64,000 nt of DNA from assembly GCA_034509735.1 (NCBI GenBank), contig JACGWO010000010.1:15203193-15267192 (forward strand), written 5' to 3'. Source of the stretch: Sesamum alatum. Taxonomy: Eukaryota; Streptophyta; Magnoliopsida; Lamiales; Pedaliaceae. The notes beneath the pieces are model-generated. The model saw only the letters and a program-made list of their open reading frames with translations. It was not told where the DNA came from and ran no database searches. Shown piece after piece: positions 11,645-23,528 of this stretch; the stretch's first letter is position 1; each line of letters begins with the position of its first letter. Both the position numbers and the translations under genes were made by a program.

Positions 11645-12960
11645 ATGGAAGGACCATCTAGGAGAAAACAGATATCGGGGAATCATGACGATACCCCACA
11701 AAAGCAAAATGATTAGATCATCCAAATCACCATGGATGAGCTTTAGAGAATGATAGATAAAGCCAGTAGGAAAGCGAGTAGGAATGCTTTAGTGGAGTAT
11801 GAGAGAAGAACTGTCACTCCAATAGCTCGAGATACAGCAAAAAGACAATTATTCAGAGAGAAAGAAGTTGAGGAAGAGCTTAGGGATGAGGATAGCAGGG
11901 AAGTGCCTGAGAAAGACGCAACAATAGAAGTATCAGATGTTGTATCTAGTCAAAAGGGGAAGGGCAAAAGAGGAGAATCAGGCAGATCAAAAGTTGAGTT
12001 CAAGGACGTTGGTCGCCAGATAGAAAAGCTTGGTGCTCAGATCAGCAAACTCAAACGAAAAGGGGAGATAGTGGCTCAAAACAGGAACTCGCCTTTCTCT
12101 CACAAGATTCCTACTCAGATCGTGGATCCCCACTCAGGATGCCAGATTTTCCTAAGCACATCATCGCATTCGACCTGGTAATGAACTTGTATGGTCAATC
12201 TGATTCCATGAATGCTAAACTCTTTGTGACTACTCTAATAGGAAAGGCACAAGAATGGTTCACCAGTTTGCCTAGTGGAACCATCGCGACATATGGACCG
12301 TTGATACAAAAATTTGCTTTTTATTTTGCGAGTATAAAAAAGCATAAAAGATCAGCCACATACTTGTTTACGATAAGGCAAATGGAGGACGAATCACTGA
12401 AAAGTTTTGTGGGAAGATTCAATAATAAAACCTTGGAGGTCTAGGGCCTCAGAATTGACATGATGATTAGTATCCTTATACATGGATTGAGAAAGGGACC
12501 GTTCGCTTCAGCCCTTGCAAGGGATCCTCCAGAGGACGTGGAGCAGCTGATGAAGATGGCTCAGAAATACATTGATGAGGAGGAGATGAACGCTATGAAG
12601 GATGGCGAATGGGCTGGAGGTAGAGGTCGCGACTGGGGTAGAGATCGAAGGGTGCGATCTGAGAAAGATCACGAGGCACCTTACCAACCCAGATTTCATA
12701 AGTATACCCTACTTAATGCATCAGGAACACAGATGATGATGATGGTAGAGAAGGCTAATGTACTTCAGTGGCTGAAGAGAACGTGAGCTACCCCATCAAA
12801 GATATATATAGGTAACAAATATTGTAAATTTCATAACGAGAAAGAGCATGATACAGAAGATTGTTTTCAGTTGAAGGATGAAATAGAGAGATTGGTAAGG
12901 CAAGGAGACTTTAAGGAATATGTGAGAGAATCTCGAGGTAGTGAGAGAGAACCCAGAGAA
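11645..12960 (+). pseudogene. gag: gag of Tat-1, broken
   Basis: The probable start is ATG 11645; in-frame TAG codons follow within ~35 codons. A frameshift near 12135 moves into the frame carrying the retrotransposon-gag core: 'PDFPKH...NLYGQSD' through 'TTLIGKAQEWFTSLPSG' to 'ESLKSFVGRFNN'. A further shift leads to an Arg-rich tail, and 'YCKFHNEKEHDTEDCF' at 12823-12872 is the C-H-C zinc knuckle expected in Tat-lineage Gag. Gag would form the cytoplasmic particle and bind the element RNA. With several stops and shifts this copy can make only fragments. Confidence 0.8.
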
Positions 12961-13189
12961 GAAAGGAAAGAGAGATCAAGGAGTAGGGCGTGCAGAAGGG
13001 AGCGATTTCAAACAAGAGAAAATAGAAGGGAAGAAAGACATGAGGAGGTGGCGCGCGACAACACTCCTATGAAAGGGGTTATCCATACGATCGCGGGTGG
13101 ATCTACTAGGGAAGATTCAACGAGATCGCGCAAAAGATACGCAAGGAGTGGAAGTTCGGAAAGAAAGGAATTCATACTAAGTTTGGAAC

Positions 13190-13467
13190 AAGATGAGGAG
13201 ATCACCTTCAGTAGGAAAGATCTAGTGGCAGAGGTGGGGTCGCAAAACAACCCCATGATAATTAAAATGGACATCGCAAACTTTCTGGTGCACAAGGTGT
13301 TAGTGGACAATGTTAGCTCTGTGGATATCTTGTTCATGGATGTACTGAGAAAAATAGGTTTTGATGATACTCGATTACAACCGGTACAAACCCCCTTGGT
13401 GGGATTTGGGGGAAGCGAGGTAACACCCTTAGGAATTATTGATCTCCCGGACTCCTTGGGAGATTAA
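13190..13467 (+). pseudogene. Aspartic protease domain of Tat-1, damaged
   Basis: The frame 12871-13467 ends with 'ITFSRKDL...VHKVLVDNVSSVDILFMDVLRKIGF...LQPVQTPLVGFGG', the usual Tat-lineage protease layout. The active-site motif should read D-(T/S/G)-G followed by SS; here it is D-N-V-S-S, so the key glycine is lost. The protease would cut the Gag-Pol polyprotein. A linker of about 400 bp (13468-13864) carries a charged frame up to the reverse transcriptase. Confidence 0.7.
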
Positions 13468-13864
13468 CCAAGGAGGAGAACTCTGATGGTAAAATTTTTA
13501 GATGTGGATACTCCATGCATATAATAATTTTGGGAAAACCCAGTTTGAACTTGTTTCAGGCTATAGTGTCCACTTATCACTTGAAGATGAAGTTCCCAAC
13601 ACCAGGTGGAGTCGGCGAAGTTTGTTGCGACCAGAAGGTGGCCAAGAGGTGCTACAATTTGTCCTTAAAAAGGAATGATGGAGAAGATGTGAAGATTAAA
13701 AGGAAGATAGGAGCAGACCACCCAAAGGAAGTAACGGATACCTTGAAAAGGTCAAAACCTGAGCGTATAGAGCCAGCTGAGGAACATAAAATAATCGAGT
13801 TGACTCAAGGAGAGCCAAGCAGAATGACCAGGATCAGGTCGCGCATGAACTCGACCTTGAAACA

Positions 13865-14936
13865 TTGATGATAGAATTTCTAAGGGAAAACAGTGGCATG
13901 TTCGAATGGAGCCCATCAAATTTTAAGGAAATAGATCTAGAGGCTATCGTTCACAGGCTTAATGTTGATCCACAGGTGAGGCCAGTTAAGCAAAAGAAAA
14001 GATCATTCAGAGTTGAAAGAAATAAAATCATCGAGGAGGAGGTGAACAAGCTTCTCGAAGAAGGGTACGGAGCAGAATTCAAATACACAGAGTGGTTATC
14101 AAATGTGGTGATTGTACGCAAAGCATCAGGAAAATCGTGGATGTGCACTGACTTCACATATTTAAACAAAGCATGCCCAAAGGACCCCTACCCGCTACCT
14201 CAAATAGATCTATTGGTGGACTCCACCACAGGATGCGCATTGTTCAGCATGATAGATGCGTACCAGGGTTACCATCAAATTTTCATGGCAGAAGAGGATA
14301 GAGATAGGACTTCCTTTGTTACTGAAAATGACATTTATTGTTATAATGTGATGTCCTTTTGATTAAAAAATACAGGTGCTACTTATCAAAGGCTGGTGAA
14401 CAGGATGTTCAAGGACCTCATTGGACAATCCATGGTGGTTTATGTTGATGACATGCTGGTGAAAAGCAAGAAAGCAGAGGACCACCTTGATCACCTCAAA
14501 AAGGCGTTTGAGGTGATGAGAACCTACGGGATGAAGCTTAATCCGTCTAAGTGCACATTTGGTGTTCGAGGAAAACATTTGCAAGTTTCTGGGATACATG
14601 GTGAGCGAAAAAGGCATTGAGGTGAACCCAAAAACAATTGAAGCGACCCTGGGCCTGAGCTCGCCAGAAACCTGTCAAAGATTGCAACAATTAGCTAGAA
14701 AGGTCACATCTCTTAATCGTTTTATCTTGCAATCAGCGAACCGTAATTTGCCATTTTTTAAGATGCTGAGAAAGATGAAGAACTTTAGGTGGACAGATAA
14801 GTGCGAACAAGCATTAATGGACTTAAAGCATTACTTGACAAACCCACCCTTGTTGGTGAATCCCAAGGTAGGTGAGGTGTTGTATTTGTACCTGGTGCTC
14901 TCAGATAACGCGGTGAGCTCGGTATTAGTAAAATAA
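13865..14936 (+). pseudogene. Reverse transcriptase of Tat-1, interrupted
   Basis: The frame begins 'FLRENSGMFEWSPSNF' and carries the fingers/palm motifs 'EWLSNVVIVRKASGK', 'CTDFTYLNKACPKDPYPLP' and 'FSMIDAYQGYHQI'. A TGA at 14360-14362 replaces the residue after 'MSF'. The same frame then continues through 'LKNTGATYQRLV' to the catalytic '[13 protein letters not shown]' at 14429-14470. A frameshift near 14570 leads to the thumb/connection block ('GYMVSEKGIEVNPKTIEA'). The enzyme would copy element RNA into DNA in the particle. One nonsense codon and one frameshift inactivate this copy. Confidence 0.88.
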
Positions 14937-15620
14937 GAATCAGGGTCACAGAATTCGGTGTATTATGTGAGCATAATGTTGCAAGGGATTGGAAAAAGAT
15001 ATATCCATATCGAAAAATTGGCATTAGCATTGGTCAGCACAGCAAGAAAATTACAACCATATTTTCAATTCCATAAGGTCATAGTATTGACAAATTACAC
15101 AATCAAACAGATCATGTCTAAGCCAGATGCATCAGGCCGCTTGATCAAATGGGGGTTGAGTTAGGGAAACTTGATATCGAGTATCAAGCAAGAACTTCTA
15201 TTAAAGCTCAAGTTTTTGTTGACTTTATTGTACAGCTCGTAGGTGAACAAGAACAGAAGGAGCATAAAGGTTGGCTCTTGCATGTGGATGGATCATCTAA
15301 TTCGAGTAACGGGGGAGCTGGAATTTTGTTGCAAGGACCTTGTGGGGTCAAGGTCGAAGTCGCAGCAAAATTAGCATTCCCTCCACCAACAATGAAGCAT
15401 AATACGATTCATTGATTTTGGGACTGAAAATGGCAAGCGAGGCCGGGGTGAGAAAGTTAGATGTGTACACGGGCTCGCTATTGGTGGCAATGCAGATCGA
15501 AGGATCATACGAAACACACGAATGGCCCATGACACAATATTTGAAAAAAGTAAAAGAAATTATCAAAAAATTTGACAGGTGTTTGTTCCAGCAAATTCCA
15601 AGGGAGGAGAACGAATGAGC
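14937..15620 (+). pseudogene. RNase H region of Tat-1 (plant-type second RNase H)
   Basis: After the first RNase H/connection block ('KLALALVSTARKLQPYF...IMSKPDASGRLIKW') comes a second RNase H module starting 'WLLHVDGSSNSSNGGAGI'. Its first catalytic aspartate (VDGSS) is intact. The conserved glutamate block reads N-E-A-stop-Y at about 15395, the stop replacing the catalytic Glu. The third acidic block 'LDVYTGSLLV' has lost the expected D-S. Tandem RNase H modules are diagnostic of the Tat lineage. This copy is inactive. Confidence 0.8.
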
Positions 15621-15844
15621 CGATGTGTTGTCAAAATTTGGAGCCATGATGGCAGGAGTGAAGGACCGAAGCATCTCGATGGTGATCAAAGAGATGACAG
15701 AAGTTGATGAGCCAGTATTGGAGGTGCAGAACGTTGAGGAGGAGAAATCATGGAAAACAGACATAGTGAAGTATCTGAAAGAAGGGATCGCACCCAGCGA
15801 CCCCGTTAAAGCAAGAAGACTGAGTTAAGGCGAACAGGTTCACG

Positions 15845-16945
15845 TTGCTAGGTGATGAACTCTACAAAAGAACGACCGATGGACAACTATTAAAATGCCT
15901 TACTCTGGAAAAAGCCCAATATGTACTGAAAGAGATCCACGAAGGAAGTTGTGGTAATCACTCAGGTGGCAGGTCGCTTGCTCAGAAGGTGACGCGACAG
16001 GCTACTTTGGCCCACCCTTGTGAAAGATGCTATGGAGTTCACCAGAAAATGTGAAAGTTGTCAAAGGTATGAAACACTGATACACACACCAGCGACCCCA
16101 CTGGAACCAATCAGGATTGCTTGTCCATTTGATCAATGGGGGATAGACATCGTTGGTCCGTTCCCTCCGGCACTAGCCCAGAAAAAGTTTGTTATTGTGG
16201 CGGTAAAATATTTCTCTAAGTAGATAGAGGCTGAGGCCTTAGCAAAAATATCAGAATGAGGTGATAAATTTTATCTGGAAGAACATAATTTTCAGGTTTG
16301 GTATACCTCGAATCTTGATCTCGGACAATGGTACTCAATTCCAAGGGAAGGGAATTCTAGCATGGTGCAAGGAGTTGAAGATATAACAAAATTTCACCGA
16401 TGTTGGAAATCCACAGGCAAATGGACAGATGGAGGTGACCAATCGCACATTGCTGCAACACTTGAAAACAAGACTTGAAGGTGCAAAGGGGTCGTGGGTC
16501 GAGAAGCTACCAGGCGTGTTATGGGCGTACCGCACTACACCTTGATCCTCAACAGGTGAGTTCCCATTTTGTTTAGTTTATGGGATTGAAGCGATAATTC
16601 CTATAGAGTTTGGTGAGATGAAAGCCAGGATCGCACACTACGTTCCCCAGAAAAATCATGAAGAACGAGCATTTGACCTTGAAGAAAGAAGACATCGCGC
16701 TTATGCCAAGATTTTACATCACAACAATTTGATGATGCGAAGCTACAATCACAAGGTGAAGCCAAGATATTTTCAAGTTGGAGACTTGGCGTTAAAGAAG
16801 GTCAGGGTGTCCAAGCATGTCGGGAAATTATACCCTAGTTGGGAAGGACCCTATAAGGTCATTGAAATCAAAAGGCAAGGAACATACAGATTGCAAGACA
16901 TGGATAGAAAGGACTTAACAAGACCATAGAATGTTCACAACTTGA
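15845..16945 (+). pseudogene. Integrase of Tat-1, frameshifted
   Basis: Domains in order are: an H2C2 zinc finger ('HEGSCGNHSGG' then, after a frameshift at ~16015, 'CESCQRYETL'); the catalytic core with 'WGIDIVGPFP', 'LISDNGTQFQG' (16311-16343) and 'NPQANGQMEVTNRTL' (16412-16454); and a C-terminal module ending 'PSWEGPYKVIEI'. The three catalytic acids D, D and E are all present, but in different frames separated by stops at 16221 and ~16258. The last part (16618-16929) is the GPY/F module. Integrase would insert the DNA copy into the chromosome. Confidence 0.85.
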
Positions 16946-16979
16946 AGAAATTCTACGTATGAGAGTATCCCGGATCTCG

Positions 16980-17480
16980 AGTAGCCTGTGAAGGGCCCCT
17001 TTTACACTCAAGATCACAGGGTGACATGAGACCTGTGAAAGGTCCAGGACATGGAAACGATCTGAAAAAGATCATGTTTTGCGATCTGTGAAAGATCATC
17101 TCTTTTTGTGATCTAAAAACGATCATGTTTTGCGATCTATGAAAGATCACTTCTTTTTGCAAGAGATCATATTTAGCGATTTGAAAAAGATCATTTTGTA
17201 CCAAGTAGACATCACATGCAATCTAAATTTATGACCTATGAAAGGTCCATTTCTCGCAAAGTTCACACATTGCAGTACCTCGTTAGCAACGTAAGTCATT
17301 ATACGTCAAGTTCATAAAACCACGATCTGAGAAAGATCACCTAAATCAACGACCTGAGAAAGGTTTAACCGAATTGGGAAATGAACAAGATCATCTTATT
17401 CTAGAAGTATCAACCAAGTCTGGATCACAAGAAGGTCGCCCTAATCATAATTTGAAAAAGATTGCTTGTCGTATGCTAAA
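16980..17480. repeat. Array of short palindromic units in the Tat-1 3' region
   Basis: At least eight copies of a ~15-bp unit of the type GATCTGTGAAAGATC or GACCTGTGAAAGGTC occur between the integrase stop and the antisense ORF, e.g. at about 17029, 17059, 17083, 17109, 17134, 17232, 17323 and 17351. Each can form a small hairpin (GATC/GATC or GACC/GGTC stems). Spacing is irregular. Short-repeat 3' untranslated regions are known in plant Tat/Ogre elements. Confidence 0.75.
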
Positions 17481-17739
17481 AAAATAATTAAAAAAATCAC
17501 TTAGACATATTTGAAAAGTATCACCTCATTTCATGATCGAACAAATTTCAAGCCCCCATGTGATCACACCAAGCGACCTTGAACAACTATTGTAAGGTAA
17601 AAGTTCAAAAAATGACAAGTGATTCAAGAAGAAAGGAAGGAAAAAGTTCATTGTATTCATCAGGATAATTACAAAAGGATGAGATTGAAAAACCATCTGA
17701 CAAAAGGTGTTCAATAGAAATAAAGGTGGTTAAGCGATC

Positions 17740-20329
17740 TCAAAAGCAAAATAGCCGTCTACACCTATCCTGAGTATAACTAGACAAGGTCATAAGTTTG
17801 GAGATGCTAAGGGAGGTTCCCGACATCAGCGAGCAAGGTCTTGAACTCATCAGGACCGGGGACCTCGCAACATTCTCTTCAACGTAAAGCTGGAGTGAAG
17901 CATCAAGGGAAGAGTCGAGTTGATCCTGGTTGAACTCGTCGACAAAGCCCTTGAGGTGTTGCACTTACGAGATGCACTTATCAAAGCCTTCATTGAGGTA
18001 GCGAGCGAATCGAATGTCAACAATCATCTTGAAAGCTGGGGCCTTAAGGAAGTCTCGAGCACCTTGAAGTCGAGTCTCAGAGATAGAATTCTTGAATTCT
18101 TCTGACTGAAGGTAGGCCTCGCAACCCTCATTAAGACCTTCAGTTTTACCAGCGAGATGACCTGTCGAGAAGCCATCCGCTCGATCACGCTCCAGGGCAT
18201 CAACAACAATTTTCTTGTTTTCCTCAATGGTAGAAGCTAATTGAGCTTCAAGGACAGCGACCCGAGCATCTAATGCTATCTTAGCCTCGAGAGCCTCCAT
18301 CTCCTTAGCTTGAGCATGGGTATAATTTTGCTGAAGCTCACGAATCTGCTATTCGGAACAGCCTTGTCATGGCGGAACATGGAGCACTTCAAAGATAAGT
18401 TATGGCCAAAGGTGGAAGTCTACGAATTGAACAAAAAGGATGAGCAAAAAGGATAAGCAGAAAGAAGTGCATCAAGTAAAATCAAGAAAAAAACCTGCAC
18501 CAGAACATGAGAGAGATGCTCCTCGACCCGGGTATGGGCAGTCTGGGCCAGCAGAACTTGGTCACGCTATAAGCAACAGGCCTTGAAAAACTCGAAGGAA
18601 TCCTGGCCTACATGAGTTTGCAGTACGGAGCTACGAGCCGAGATCGCCCAGTTGGGGTCGAGCATCTCACCTTCCATTTTCGCAACCTTGCTGCTGGGAG
18701 TCTTGAGCTCCTCGCGGGCTTGTTTCCACCAAGCGACCAGCTCCTTCAAATGCTTGGTGTTTTCTTCCTCTTCGGCAGCTTCCTTGGCTGCATGGAGTTC
18801 AGATCGAGCAACGCTTGCTCGAATGCATGATGGACTTGCTTGAGCTTTTGATTTTGCTGCGGTGCTTGTGCTTCCGCTTCCGCTTTTTAGACTTGCTCGG
18901 TTCGCCAGCAGTAGGAGCGACCTCAACCTCTCCACTCGCATCCTTTGAGCTAATGGGAACGTCCTCGGTGGCAGGAATAGAACCAAGGGGGATGACCTCT
19001 ACGGGGTTCGTGGCTGTGTGAGCATCACCACTAGCAACCTTGATCGGAGCCGACACTTGGCGCTCGGAGGATCTGCTAGGCTGGTCACCTACAGGAGCAG
19101 CAGAAACTTTAGCATCTGATGGTGGGGGGTCGCAACAGCATGTGAGTTTCTCCTCCTTAGGTTTCGAGCGAGCTGGGCAATTCGAGCATTCATCACCGCA
19201 TTATCTGCAAGAACAAAGTTAGTAGTAGAAATAAAAGAAAGAGGTGAATAGGTAAGATGAACGCCAAAGAAGAATGAATCACCTATGGAACCTCGAACTC
19301 GGAGGGGTGCTGGAGAGAGACCGGCAAACTTCAAGATTTCCTCTGATATAAGGTTTTTTGGATCATAAGTTCAAAGGTAATAGCATTTATTTGATCACCC
19401 TCCAGGCCCCCACCATGAGTCTCAGATTCAGGTTTGGTGAGATGCCAGTTGCATCGGAAGGGCCAATTGTGACCTGGAGGTGGTCGAATAAAAATAAAAC
19501 GCTCTCACCAAGGACCGACATTGGACTGTAACTTAAAAAGATACCTATAGGCTAGTCGAGCAGAGAGGTAGTAGAAACACTCGCTCGCTAGAACGCGCAG
19601 AGACAAAGAATGAGTATAACTACCAGAAGTTATCAAAACTTGGTTCTAGGTCGTGATATTGCATTATTATGACAAGAGGTACTATGTGGCTAATGGAATT
19701 AGGTGACAGTTGCATGGGACAAATATCTAAAGGATGTCCGCTACAGGTGGAGCTAAGGGAAAGCGAAGACTCGCTTCTAAATGTACAATTGAGAGGGGGG
19801 AAAAGCCCTCCGATGGACGATGCATGCGATCAAAAGAATGGGGAATTAAAATCTCAGAGTTATTAGGAATATGGCATTTTTCCCTAATTTTATGAATTGG
19901 TTGCTTTACATTGCTTATTATCCCTGCCCAAGGATTGGCAGCCATCATAGCCAAGTACCTATCAGTAGTTGGAACTTCATTGGGATCTACTTACTCTAAG
20001 GGAGATTCTACATTAGTGGTCGCTAAGTGAGTTTCTATATCAGCGATACTAGGGGGAGAAGCATGTACATGAGAGGGACCAGCCTCACTAGGAACAACTA
20101 AGTCAGGTAAAGGGGGAGGTGAACTAGTATCAATGACCATCTCTTTAGAGTGTGGCGAGGTTGCAGATGACCCCGAGGAAGAAGATCTGGAGCTCGACCC
20201 CGACTTAGACTCAGATTCGGACCTGGAGCTAGAACCGAAAGAAGACATTAATGTAAATAGGAGGAAGTCGCAAAGTACCTTGAGGATCAGTGACCATGAG
20301 GCGTCTAAGGAGGTGAGGTCGAGGGACAC
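17740..20329 (-). pseudogene. Opposite-strand ORF (aORF) of Tat-1, fragmented
   Basis: Minus-strand fragments line up between the integrase and the 3' LTR. They are: a Ser/Pro-rich start ('MSSFGSSSRSESESKSGS', frame 20329-19991); a piece at 19954-19727; a Lys-rich linker 'KSKKRKRKHKHRSKIKSS' (19056-18799); a charged helical segment (18986-18567); and a coiled-coil-like segment 18300-17965 ('EAKIALDARVAVLEAQLAS'). This order resembles the antisense ORF known from Tat-lineage plant elements, whose function is unknown. Gaps contain stops and possibly introns. Tat-2 has the same arrangement. Confidence 0.6.
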
Positions 20330-20504
20330 CCAGGATGAGAAAAAGAGTCAAATGGACCCCCTATATATAGGAGGTCGACATCAGAAGACGCGCCCATTCA
20401 GAATACGTTGGATGGCTGACACGTGGATGGCATCCGATGGCTGAAAAGAGATGACGTTTCGCTAGGTGACTTTTCGACTTCTCCTAGTGTAATAATTTAT
20501 ACTA

Positions 20505-20522
20505 GAAGAAGTGGGGGACTAA
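20505..20522 (+). promoter_or_regulatory. Polypurine tract of Tat-1
   Basis: GAAGAAGTGGGGGACTAA lies directly before the TGAT start of the 3' LTR, the position expected for the plus-strand primer. Confidence 0.7.
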
Positions 20523-21051
20523 TGATTGGGGTGTAACCCAAATATCATGAAAAGACACAAATGGCCCTGAAAAAGGGAAAAATCACCAAAAAAGCCCATT
20601 TATTCGCGCACTCCCCGTCGGGTTGGGTCATGTGACCCGACCTGGATCAGCGACCCAGATCGTACCTGATGCTAGGTGTGCAAGATCTAGACCCTTGAAG
20701 AGGAGACAACTCAAGTTTTGAGATGAGTCCACGTGGACCAGGCAAGTACATAAATTTGGTCCTATAAATACACCTACCCAACTACATTTATGGTAAGTTA
20801 TTCAGGTTATATTCAACCACATTTACTGTATCAAATCGCCATATTGCCATCTCGACCTATACTGACTTAAGTATCGGAGGGTCTTCGCCGGGGATACTCC
20901 CGACTAGCCTGACGTGCTTTCTTCTTCTTAGGGATACACAAGTTTGGGAAGCTTAGGAGATCGTTCAGTGAGATACTCATTGAGGTGCTCGATTGGGATC
21001 ATAGGTTTTAGTGAGATAGTCGCTTGGGATCACAAGAAGCGGTCCAGATCA
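20523..21051 (+). repeat. 3' LTR of Tat-1
   Basis: Starts TGATTGGGGTGTAACCC and ends CCAGATCA. It matches the 5' LTR along its length, including the TATA-type box TCCTATAAATACACC near 20760, with about 20 extra bases near 20650. Confidence 0.88.
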
Positions 21052-21056
21052 CATTG

Positions 21057-21582
21057 AGAACGTTTAATTGTTAGGATAAATGATTGTGGAGGTTAAAAGT
21101 GTGATTTCAAGGCTAATCACACATGTCCGATGAGGCCATAAGAATTAGGGATGGCAAAAGGTTGTGCACAGATGGGTTTATCAAAACGTTGGTCAGTCCG
21201 CACTTGAATATGATGGATTGAACCGATTAGATCAGCTAGACCTAATTTAAAAATTTTAAAATATTAAAAGTGAATAGTTTAAGAATAATACTATCATAAC
21301 TTCATAAATATGAGATAATAATATAATAAAAAATAAATATTTTTGGTAAATTTGTTTAGCAGATCTTAGACTCTAAAAGTATTAAAACATTCAAAATATA
21401 TGTTAATTATATATATATATATATGTTAAAATTAAAATGATTTTATATTAATATTTTAACTTAAAAAGTATTATCTTTATGTATTATATGTATGTATAAA
21501 TAGCATATATGCGTATTTTATCATATCTATGCAAAATAGATAAAAAGAAATGTAAGCAATATTAAAAATAAATAAAACTCAA
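21057..21582. other. Unassigned intergenic DNA
   Basis: AT-rich, with a (TA)n tract near 21410. No gene or element end recognised. Confidence 0.5.
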
Positions 21583-21992
21583 GGGTAAGTTATAGCTACC
21601 TCCCCTGAGATTTGACATAAACAAATACTCCTCGTTGTTTGAAAAATTACAAGTATCCCCTTAGGTTTGTAACTATCTAATAAATAACCTATTTCCATCC
21701 ATTTTTATGGGTGAACAGACCAAAATGCCCTTATGCACTAAATTATTTTTTATTTAATTCTTAAAAAAAATTTGGACTACAATGCGCAGGGAGAGATTTC
21801 TTAAGTTTTTTACACAGAGGAGCAATAATGCAATTTTGCCTCGGTTGATTTTTCAACAATTTTAATAAAAAGTTCAAGGGCAAAATGATCAATTTCAGGC
21901 CTTTGGTTAAAAATTATAAACCTAGGGAGTATTTGTAATTTTTCAAATAACGAAACGATATTTGTAATTATGTCAAACCTCGGTAGATACAG
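21583..21992. mobile_element. Mutator-like MITE, family B copy 2, right end eroded
   Basis: Homologous to 5543-5968: it starts GGGTAAGTTATAGCTACC and carries the 'ctcgttgtttgaaaaattacaa', 'caaaatgcccttatgcac' and 'atttgtaattatgtcaaacctc' blocks. The right terminal repeat stops at 'agatacagg', so no target duplication can be read. Confidence 0.7.
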
Positions 21993-22577
21993 GTCCAGAA
22001 CACCAAGACCAGGGATCCACGTTGAAACCCTATTATAATTTCAAAACTCTTCCCAAGCTGAGCGGGTTTGTGGTCGAGTTCGGGTTTAACAAGAACCCAT
22101 TCCCAAATCCAAGTCTAATAAATATCACCTTCGATCGAGAAAAGCGTGCATCAATTTTGACGTTTTCTATTCACAATGAAGTGTTCCGTAAGAAAGGGTT
22201 TGTCTGTTGTCAATAAACGGGCACAAAACTATCGACTTAAGCCACCTTAATCATGTCCAAATACTTTCCCAAAAATAAGGACTAAATGAAGTCTTGCTGT
22301 AATGACAAAAAAGTGATAGCTGTGAGCCCTCACACACATCTTAATTTCTTGCAAGGTTTATTCTCCCAATATATAGTTGTCCTGTAAAACTCATCTACAC
22401 AATAATTGAGAAACCAAACCTAAATACAATTATTCACACCTACTATTCAATTATTTCCTTACCTTTTCATAGGCCCTTTTTGTGAACGTTGTATAATTTA
22501 TTATGAGATAATTGTTTCTTTTTTTAAAAAAAATAATATGGCGTTCGGGTTCATATATAATTTCATAATTGATTATA
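21993..22577. other. Unassigned intergenic DNA
   Basis: No convincing gene. A 64-codon plus-strand frame (22022-22216) has no recognisable domain and no splice context. Confidence 0.45.
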
Positions 22578-22586
22578 CAAAATAGA

Positions 22587-23037
22587 GGATTAAATGTATT
22601 TTTAGTCCAGTAATTTAAGTTATTTGGTGTTTTGGTCATTTAATTTTTTATAGTTGTATTTTAATTCTGTATCTTTTTAATTTTCGCGATTTTAGTTCTT
22701 TTGTTCATCAGAGTTCATCTCGATTGGCCAGAAGGGTAAACTCCGATGAAAAAAGGATTAAAATTGTAAAATTGAAAAGATGCAGGACAAAAATGATACC
22801 TTATAAGTTAAAGGACAAAAATTGTGGCAGAAATAGGCCAATAGGAACAAAAGCCCAATTTTTAAAATGTCACGTGAGGGGCACATGCATTTTTCCGGCG
22901 AGAAGGGTGAATTCAGGCGAAAAAATGACTATAATCATGAATATTAAAAAGATGCAGGAACCAAATTTTATCCTAAAAAGTTAAAGGACAAAAATGCCAA
23001 ATAACCTAAGTTACAGGATTGAAAATACATTTAATCC
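22587..23037. mobile_element. Mutator-like MITE, family A copy 2
   Basis: This 451-bp element has ends GGATTAAATGTATTTTTAGTCC and a right arm complementary to it ('ggattgaaaatacatttaatcc'). Flanking 9-mers CAAAATAGA (22578-22586) and CAAAACAGA (23038-23046) match at 8 of 9. The interior has inverted 'cgatgaaaaaaggattaaaat' and 'cggcgagaagggtgaa' blocks. The 86-codon plus-strand frame inside it is not a gene. Confidence 0.8.
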
Positions 23038-23225
23038 CAAAACAGATCGTAATTAAGTTCCAAAACTACCTTTATTTTTAATTACATTAATGAAAAAATT
23101 AAAAATTATTTAATAAGCATAATAGATAATTAGATAACTCCTAATAACGAGGAACTTTCGTGATTGTAGTAGAATTCAAATCCAAAAGTAATTATTGTAC
23201 AATGAATCAAACAACACAAGAAATT

Positions 23226-23305
23226 ACGTTTGCACTCGAAATGCAGGTTTAGGTACGATTCAACTACGTTTGCACTCGAAATGCAGGTTTAGGTACGATT
23301 CAACT
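23226..23305 (+). repeat. 40-bp perfect tandem duplication
   Basis: Two head-to-tail identical 40-bp units, each beginning ACGTTTGCACTCGAAATGCA and ending GATTCAACT. Probably a recent local slip or repair duplication. Confidence 0.95.
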
Positions 23306-23528
23306 GTAGGAATAAGGACTTGAAACTAAAAAAAGAGGATATGATTATAGGTACATGTACGGTATTTTTTTTCACCAAAAACATCATTTATTTATCGTAT
23401 TTACATAAAATTATTTTTTTCTGATCTACTTCGTGCCATAAAGTTGTAAAAATTTATAAATTTGCTCCCTTTTATTTAGGAAGATGAATATATGAACATG
23501 TCATTTATATTTATTAGTAGTATCTATA

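Larger units (their letters stand above)
11074..21051 (+). mobile_element. Ty3/gypsy LTR retrotransposon, Tat lineage (element Tat-1)
   Basis: This is a complete but decayed element of about 9.98 kb. It has a 5' LTR, primer-binding site, gag, protease, reverse transcriptase, RNase H plus plant-type second RNase H, integrase, an opposite-strand ORF region, polypurine tract and 3' LTR. Flanking pentamers CATTC (11069-11073) and CATTG (21052-21056) match at 4 of 5 positions, as expected for an old 5-bp target duplication. A second RNase H and an extra antisense ORF before the 3' LTR are known features of plant Tat elements. Every coding domain has stops or frameshifts, so the copy cannot be autonomous. 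Confidence 0.9.

Noticed and set aside
15149..15764. Minus-strand frame of 138 codons opposite the Tat-1 RNase H
   Set aside because: It is a shadow of the plus-strand RNase H sequence, which has clear motifs.
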